Part shown: positions 58,901 through 64,000 of the stretch, in pieces
How positions within the stretch are numbered: position 1 is the first letter of the stretch
How the letters are laid out: each line of letters starts with the position of its first letter
NCBI GenBank assembly: GCA_023525975.1
Contig: JAKNSE010000034.1
Coordinates: 3,472,001-3,536,000 of the forward strand
DNA from: Smallanthus sonchifolius
Taxonomy: Eukaryota; Streptophyta; Magnoliopsida; Asterales; Asteraceae
Length of the DNA: 64,000 nucleotides
Reading direction: 5' to 3'
Made by a program: the position numbers and the translations under genes
The notes under the pieces: generated by a model
What the model was told of the DNA's origin: nothing
The model's input: only the letters and a program-made list of their open reading frames with translations
Databases searched by the model: none

Positions 58901-61900
58901 TGCGTTGTCATACTTTTCAAGTGTGAACTGTATTGCTTATGCCAAACTGCCAGTACACACCATTCAATTCTTTTGCACTTTTAAACAACCGTTAGCTGGT
59001 CCAATGTGAGTTTGTGGTACTGGCATGCTGTTCAATTGGTGCATGAACTAATTGCCATTGCCCGGGCTAGGAATGTAGAAACTACATAATCATGCTTGAT
59101 GAGAATGATTGGCTGTGTACTATTGTGGGTAGTAAAGTACTTATGCATCTATACACACACAAAAATACATGTGTATATATGTACTATGCACATACACAAA
59201 CATACATATACATATGCATGTATGTCTACATGTTTGTAAATGCAGTCTTTTTCCTGAAGGCTTTGCTTTCTTGCATGTTTTGCAGTGGGCTTTAAACAAT
59301 TTGAAGAAACCAATTGTCTCTGAGAGTTGGCTGCACCAGTGCTGGAAGGAGCATCGTGTTGTTCCTCATGAGTCTCACAGAGCCCTTCCATTTTCTGGGT
59401 TGATAATTAGCGTCACCCAAGTTCCTTTAGGTTGATTAGCTTCAAAATTATATGAATATTGGAAAATATGTCTTTATGATGGTTCTTAAGTTGTTAACAT
59501 ACGTTGCTCTTCTCATGTATTGCTAACATGTTTCTTTATCATAGATGAGCGGAAGGAGATAGAAAAGCTTGTCCTACAGAATGGAGGCAAATACTCTGCT
59601 GAGCTTACGAGAAAGAGCACTCATTTAGTTTGTGATATATCCTTAATTTTAATTTCCACACAAGTAGATTAAAATGACAAGCATATTTTGGTCATTAAAG
59701 CTTGCTATATTGGCAAGGGCTTGTTAGCTCATTTAGTTTGTGATATTCCTTGCTTCTTTATTCTAGTGATAAACTTGGGTACCTACATGATATTACATAT
59801 ACCAGTTCATAGTTTTGACTTGTATGCTTTCAACATTTTGTGCATCATGCTTATTGTTACTTTAAGTGGATCATTGCAAGCAATTTCTTCTAGATTGTCT
59901 TGAAAAACTTATACTTCCTTAACCGCTAACACTCTCCTGAAGGTGACAAATACAAGGTTGCCAAAAGATGGGGCCACATTCATATTGTTTCTAGGACGTG
60001 GTTTAATCAGTCTGTTGCTAGAAGAGGTAACATTTGACTTGGGTGCCATGAATAATAGCGTATAAACTTCGTCTCTGACCATAAGTTATCTTATGTAATG
60101 TGATAAATAGCATGTCTGAATGAGGAGTCATATCCTGTCCTCAAAAGCCCTGTCACATCCTTGAATAGCCAAAGGACTTCCTCAAAGCTTACTAGAAACT
60201 CAGAGTGTGGTCCCCATCAAGATATTTCATGTGATGGGATGGTAGATGCTGACCTGGAAACAACTCTCTCCCAGAATATGGCTTCTATTTCAGAACTTTC
60301 TGTCCTTGTCAGCGATGACAACACACCACCTTGCATACAGCATAAAACTTCTTTTAACATTGATGCTTGTGTTGCTGAAGACTCTCAATCTGAAGAAAAT
60401 GATTTGTATTTGTTAAATTGCAAAATCCATCTTGTTGGTTTTGATGCTTCTGAAATGCGTAGATGGGTCAACATGGTTCGGAGAGGAGGTGGGTCCCGTT
60501 ATATGTCTCTCAATGAACAATTAACACACATTGTTGTTGGAATTCCTTCAGAAAGGTAAATATCTTCTCATGCCAATCAGTTATCTTATATTTTGTTAAA
60601 CTTTTTTACATTAATGTTCAAAACACTAGTGATATCATTGACAGCCTTATTGATGTTATGAGGCAGTGCCTAAGTTCTTTCTATTGTATGTCACCTATAC
60701 CTTTAATACAATTATAAACAAGTTAAAAGGTTGCTTATGCAATGTATTTCTAATGGATATAATTGCAAGACTCGTTGTGATTGCACTTCCTTTCAACTCG
60801 CTGCTTCTTTTGAAGAAAGGCTGCCAGCTTATGCTTATGTTCAAAAATTGAATTTATGAGTGTCAATTAAAAGTGTGACTTGTGATAGTCTTATACACCA
60901 TATGCAGTTTCAAATTACTTCATAATTTGTTTCAACTTCTTTACATTAACGTTCTATTCAAGAATATGAATGGCTTCGATGTGACTGGGTTGCGTTACTG
61001 TGAAAAGGGGCACAGTGTTATTGTCGCAGCGTTTTAATTTTATAAATCTTGTAGTTTTTCTGTCCCAACAAAACAGTCACTTTTAAGTTCTAGAAATAAT
61101 TTGAAGAGAATTTATTTGGAAATTAATATGTTTGCAGTGAGAAGAAAGAAGTAAGAAGCCTTTCTGCCATGGGTGTCATCAATGTGGTAAAAACTGTATG
61201 GCTTGAGGATTGTGAACGTGAAAAGAAAGAAATTCCTGTAGTCCGGAGACATGTTGCTTATGATTTGCTCCTCCCAAAAGGTGTGGTATTTTATCATTTA
61301 TTGTCTCAATTTGTTTTATATCTTTGTTACTGACTGCAATTCCTGGTTTGCAGATTCCTTATCCTATAATAAGGGATCTGTAAGTGGCATGCCTGGTCTG
61401 AAACAAGGGAACCCCTCAACCATTCAACCATCTTTGCCAAATGATCTGCATCAAAGGTATTTGAATTCTTGTTTTCTGATGTCTTTGTAGAAGAAAATGG
61501 GACCAAAATCACAATGAACACAAAAGTTCTTCCATGTAAGCTTTGGGTTATAAATTTAACCACAAGTTTTTTTGTAATATTGGCAGTTTGAGTGAGGGTC
61601 AACAGAAAATGCAGCGTGCTATCAGCAACAAAAGCCAGGACAAAAAATCAAGTGTATTTATAGGCCGATTGTTTCGGTTTTCCAGTTCCTTCCCAGATGT
61701 TCAAGTATGCTTGTCTTTCTTCCCTTTATAAATTTGTTTTTCATGTTGAAAGGGACAAATTAGTGTGAACTGCGAGAACCGCATAAACACTTGTAAATAT
61801 CCTAATTGCTTTAAGAGGGAAGGAGGGAGGGTTTAGAATATTGGTTCACAGGAGGGAGGGTTTAGGATATTGGTTCACAGAATATACATGAAGATCCTTT

Positions 61901-63659
61901 TTATTTGGTTTTGATCTCATAATTACGAACAAATTTGTGATTCAAAGTTACAAATTGTAATTTCGATTCACAGTCGTACAATATTTAGAACTATGAATCA
62001 AAGTTACAGAATTTAGTGAATATTGGCCTTCTAAAGATTTAAGTTTAGTGCATATGGGTTGGAACTTACAAAAATTTTATGCAGTACCCAGATGATCTTT
62101 TAGGTATTCAAATAATTGGCCTATTTTATCTAATGATGATAAATAAGTGAAGTACAAAAAATCTTTCCTGGACCTTTGACAAGTTACAGTTTCAGTCAGT
62201 CACCTCAAATTTTCTTATAAATTCAGTCACTTAATTCCAGTTGGACTAAAGTCTCTGGTATGAAGTTGTGATACCACTGTTTGCCTTGTCAAAAAGGTCA
62301 TTTGCATGGCACATGGCCATTTTTAAAAGAAAATAAAGAAAAATGTTAAACAATTGATGATTAAAAAAATGAATAAATATTAATAGTATTATAGTAACCC
62401 TAAAAGGCGTTGGTTTTTTCAAATGCCCAAAATTGCCGTCTGCAACAGAGGCTTGAGCAGTTGAGATTAAATGGGCTGAATGATGTGAAAACTTCTTGTC
62501 TCAATATTCCCCCCCTTGAAACCCTGCATACAAATTGAACGAGCTGCATGTTCACAAATCAAAACCCCTGAAAATTTATGCTGAACAATTTGAGAGTGTA
62601 CAGTGAACTACATATGACTGTACATGCATGACTTGAATTTTGGTATTGTTGGAAGTTAACTGAGTGGTTCATTCGTTCGATAAAGATATAGAGAGTTAAA
62701 AGTTTCATGTATCTCACAATGGTAACTACAAAATATAGAAGATGCACATGTTTGGTTGCCATTATCATTTAATTTTTTACCATCTTGTTTTTTTATTACC
62801 TATTTGATCACTGAAACCAAATTAAAACCCATTACGTGCACTCCCAACCCACAAAAAGTTTACAGACCCAAAATTCAGGTTTATGGATCTCAAGTTTTGG
62901 AAAAGAAGATGACAAGGGTGAGGAAGAAATGATAAATATGCTCCTTTAAAACTGGAATCAATTTGTACAACTTCGTGTTCTCAATATTACATATTTGCTG
63001 CATATGATTTATTTACATTATGTTACTTAAAACCCTTGAATCTTTTTACTTACACAAATGGCCTTTTTTCTTCCCTATTTATCTACATCTGTTGATTTAT
63101 TTCGTTATCTGTTCAGAGAGGTGAAATTGTCGATTGGATTCATGAAGGTGGTGGTGAAGTTGTGGATTCTTGCACCGCGAAGAATGTTAATTACACAGTT
63201 GAAGCCCATGGCATTCTATGCAGTCCAACACGGTTTACTGGTACTAATGTATCCTCTCACTGGATTCGATCATGTCTACAGGTATTTCAATATTACAGGC
63301 AATTGTATACAATTATTTGATACTATTGTTAAAGAGTGTATATTAAAGTTGAACATTTTCTGGTGAAGGATGGGCATTTGCTTGATGTTAGCAGTCACAT
63401 TCTCTTTTCTCCACTTCAATGCAAAGTTCCTTTACCTGGGTTTATAGGGCTTCACTTCTGTGTATCCCAGTATGAGGAGAAAGATAGAGAACTATTGAGG
63501 AACTTATGCCATGTTCTTGGAGGAAGATTGGTTAAAAAGTTGACCAAAAAGGTCAACTATTTAATATGCAAATTCACCGAAGGTCCAAAATATGAGGCTG
63601 CTTGCCAATGGGGGATACAAGCAGTTGCAATCGAGTGGATCTGGGAGTGCGTTAAACAG
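55928..63659 (+). CDS. MEI1: MEI1/TopBP1-like multi-BRCT protein (3' truncated by window, 13 coding exons)
   Basis: Exons: 55928-56104, 56198-56240, 57344-57465, 58476-58583, 59286-59430, 59545-59636, 59933-60026, 60111-60555, 61138-61280, 61354-61456, 61587-61704, 63117-63281, 63369-63659; 682 residues in frame, continuing past the window. I recall the Arabidopsis homologue (At1g77320) as about 970 aa. About six BRCT repeats are visible at roughly residues 8-97, 98-190, 189-275, 363-443, 512-605 and 613-682, with typical Trp anchors (SWLHQCW, WFNQSV, VWLEDCE, HWIRSCL, EWIWECV) and GG turns (NGGKY, RGGGSR, EGGGEV, LGGRL). BRCT repeats bind phosphopeptides; the family acts in DNA-damage signalling, and Arabidopsis MEI1 is needed for meiosis. 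The start fits a conserved VFMSRNLVPPE. The 59637-59932 intron is U12-type. Confidence 0.9.
58616..58870. repeat. Unclassified intronic insertion, purine-rich
   Basis: An A/G-rich block (ttgggcccgctgcccgccgg, ggaaaacaccaaagccc, ggcccatagacgg, aaggccatgcaaggcc) differs in composition from the AT-rich MEI1-like intron around it. It could be a retroposon tail read antisense; no ends were found. Confidence 0.25.
59637..59932 (+). other. U12-type AT-AC intron in the MEI1-like gene
   Basis: The 5' site is ATATCCTTAA directly after Cys-Asp, the exact minor-spliceosome consensus. The branch site TTCCTTAAC is at 59915-59923, and the intron ends AC at 59932, 10 nt after the branch A. Removing it joins THLVCD to SPEGDKYK in frame, as expected for this BRCT repeat. 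A GT-AG alternative (tta|gtttgt to gaag|gtgac) shifts the frame. Confidence 0.9.
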
Positions 63660-63726
63660 GTTTGAGTTTGCCCCTCAACTGTCTTTTTACTATTTCAAGT
63701 TTGTATATGGATATGTGTTTCTTCTA

Positions 63727-64000
63727 GAGGTGCCAATTTGAACCCATTTATATGAAAACGGGTCCATTTGGGTTATATTTTGTTTGATGAAAGTCAAAAG
63801 GGTAAATATTAAAGTTAGCTAAAAGCGATACGTGTCAAACGGGTCGAATTGGTTAGAGGGATTAAAAGTCGACTACCATGTATTCAAATGCGTATAACAT
63901 CCTATGTTATAATTATATTCCTAAATTATAACATAGTTCTTTTTAAATTTTAGTTATATTTAATATATTAATTTCTTACAAAAATTAAAACGTAGACAAA
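63727..64000. repeat. GAGGTGGCAA-family repeat, cut by window end
   Basis: Opens ctagaggtgccaatttgaacc and continues with aacgggtccatttggg and gtgtcaaacgggtcg. It lies in the MEI1-like intron that starts at 63660. Confidence 0.5.

Noticed and set aside
1..64000. A gene-cluster type system (defence island, biosynthetic cluster) in the window
   Set aside because: All four host genes are conserved, functionally unrelated plant genes; the remaining content is explained by transposons and simple repeats.

Overview
This is eukaryotic nuclear DNA from a flowering plant: AT-rich, intron-rich genes with GT-AG introns, plant-specific proteins, and plant LTR retrotransposons, Helitrons, hAT elements and tRNA-derived SINEs. 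The repeat families (short repeats of the 'gaggtggcaa / gggtcaaatggg' type scattered through introns, Helitron ends with a CCCGTGTAATACACGGG-like hairpin, and a solo LTR opening TGTCACACCCC) are those I associate with Asteraceae. That placement is an inference from memory, not a search result.

Layout. (1) 58-16681 (+): the 3' three quarters of a TASH3-like gene, the SH3-bearing subunit of the endocytic TPLATE complex; 22 exons, start outside the window. One intron carries a small, internally scrambled Ty1/copia element. (2) 16.7-22.3 kb: intergenic, dominated by a probable 2.8-kb solo LTR and a 5' hAT-like fragment with a tandem repeat. (3) 26427-22362 (-): a complete 9-exon NIPA-type magnesium transporter (345 aa). 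(4) 27250-41982 (+): a complete 17-exon PEX1 (1114 aa), divergent from NIPA across 822 bp. Its intron 14 holds a young gag-protease-only LTR element (TR-GAG type) with two LTRs that read as identical. (5) 42.2-47.4 kb: a small Helitron split by a nearly intact Ty1/copia retrotransposon. (6) 47.4-52.1 kb: an intergenic stretch of hAT and Helitron remnants. (7) 52.1-64.0 kb (+): a MEI1/TopBP1-like multi-BRCT gene, with probable non-coding leader exons, a second small LTR derivative in its leader intron, 13 coding exons in the window (682 aa), and the 3' end beyond the window.

The four host genes are housekeeping or meiotic functions (endocytosis, Mg2+ transport, peroxisome import, DNA-damage/meiosis) and do not form a functional cluster. 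Exon models were built by hand: every junction keeps frame and continues a recognisable protein, but none is checked against RNA. The most interesting signals are transposon biology inside introns (in-place inverted segments in the copia element, the TR-GAG beside a PEX1 splice donor, a copia nested in a Helitron) and a consensus-perfect U12-type AT-AC intron in the MEI1-like gene.
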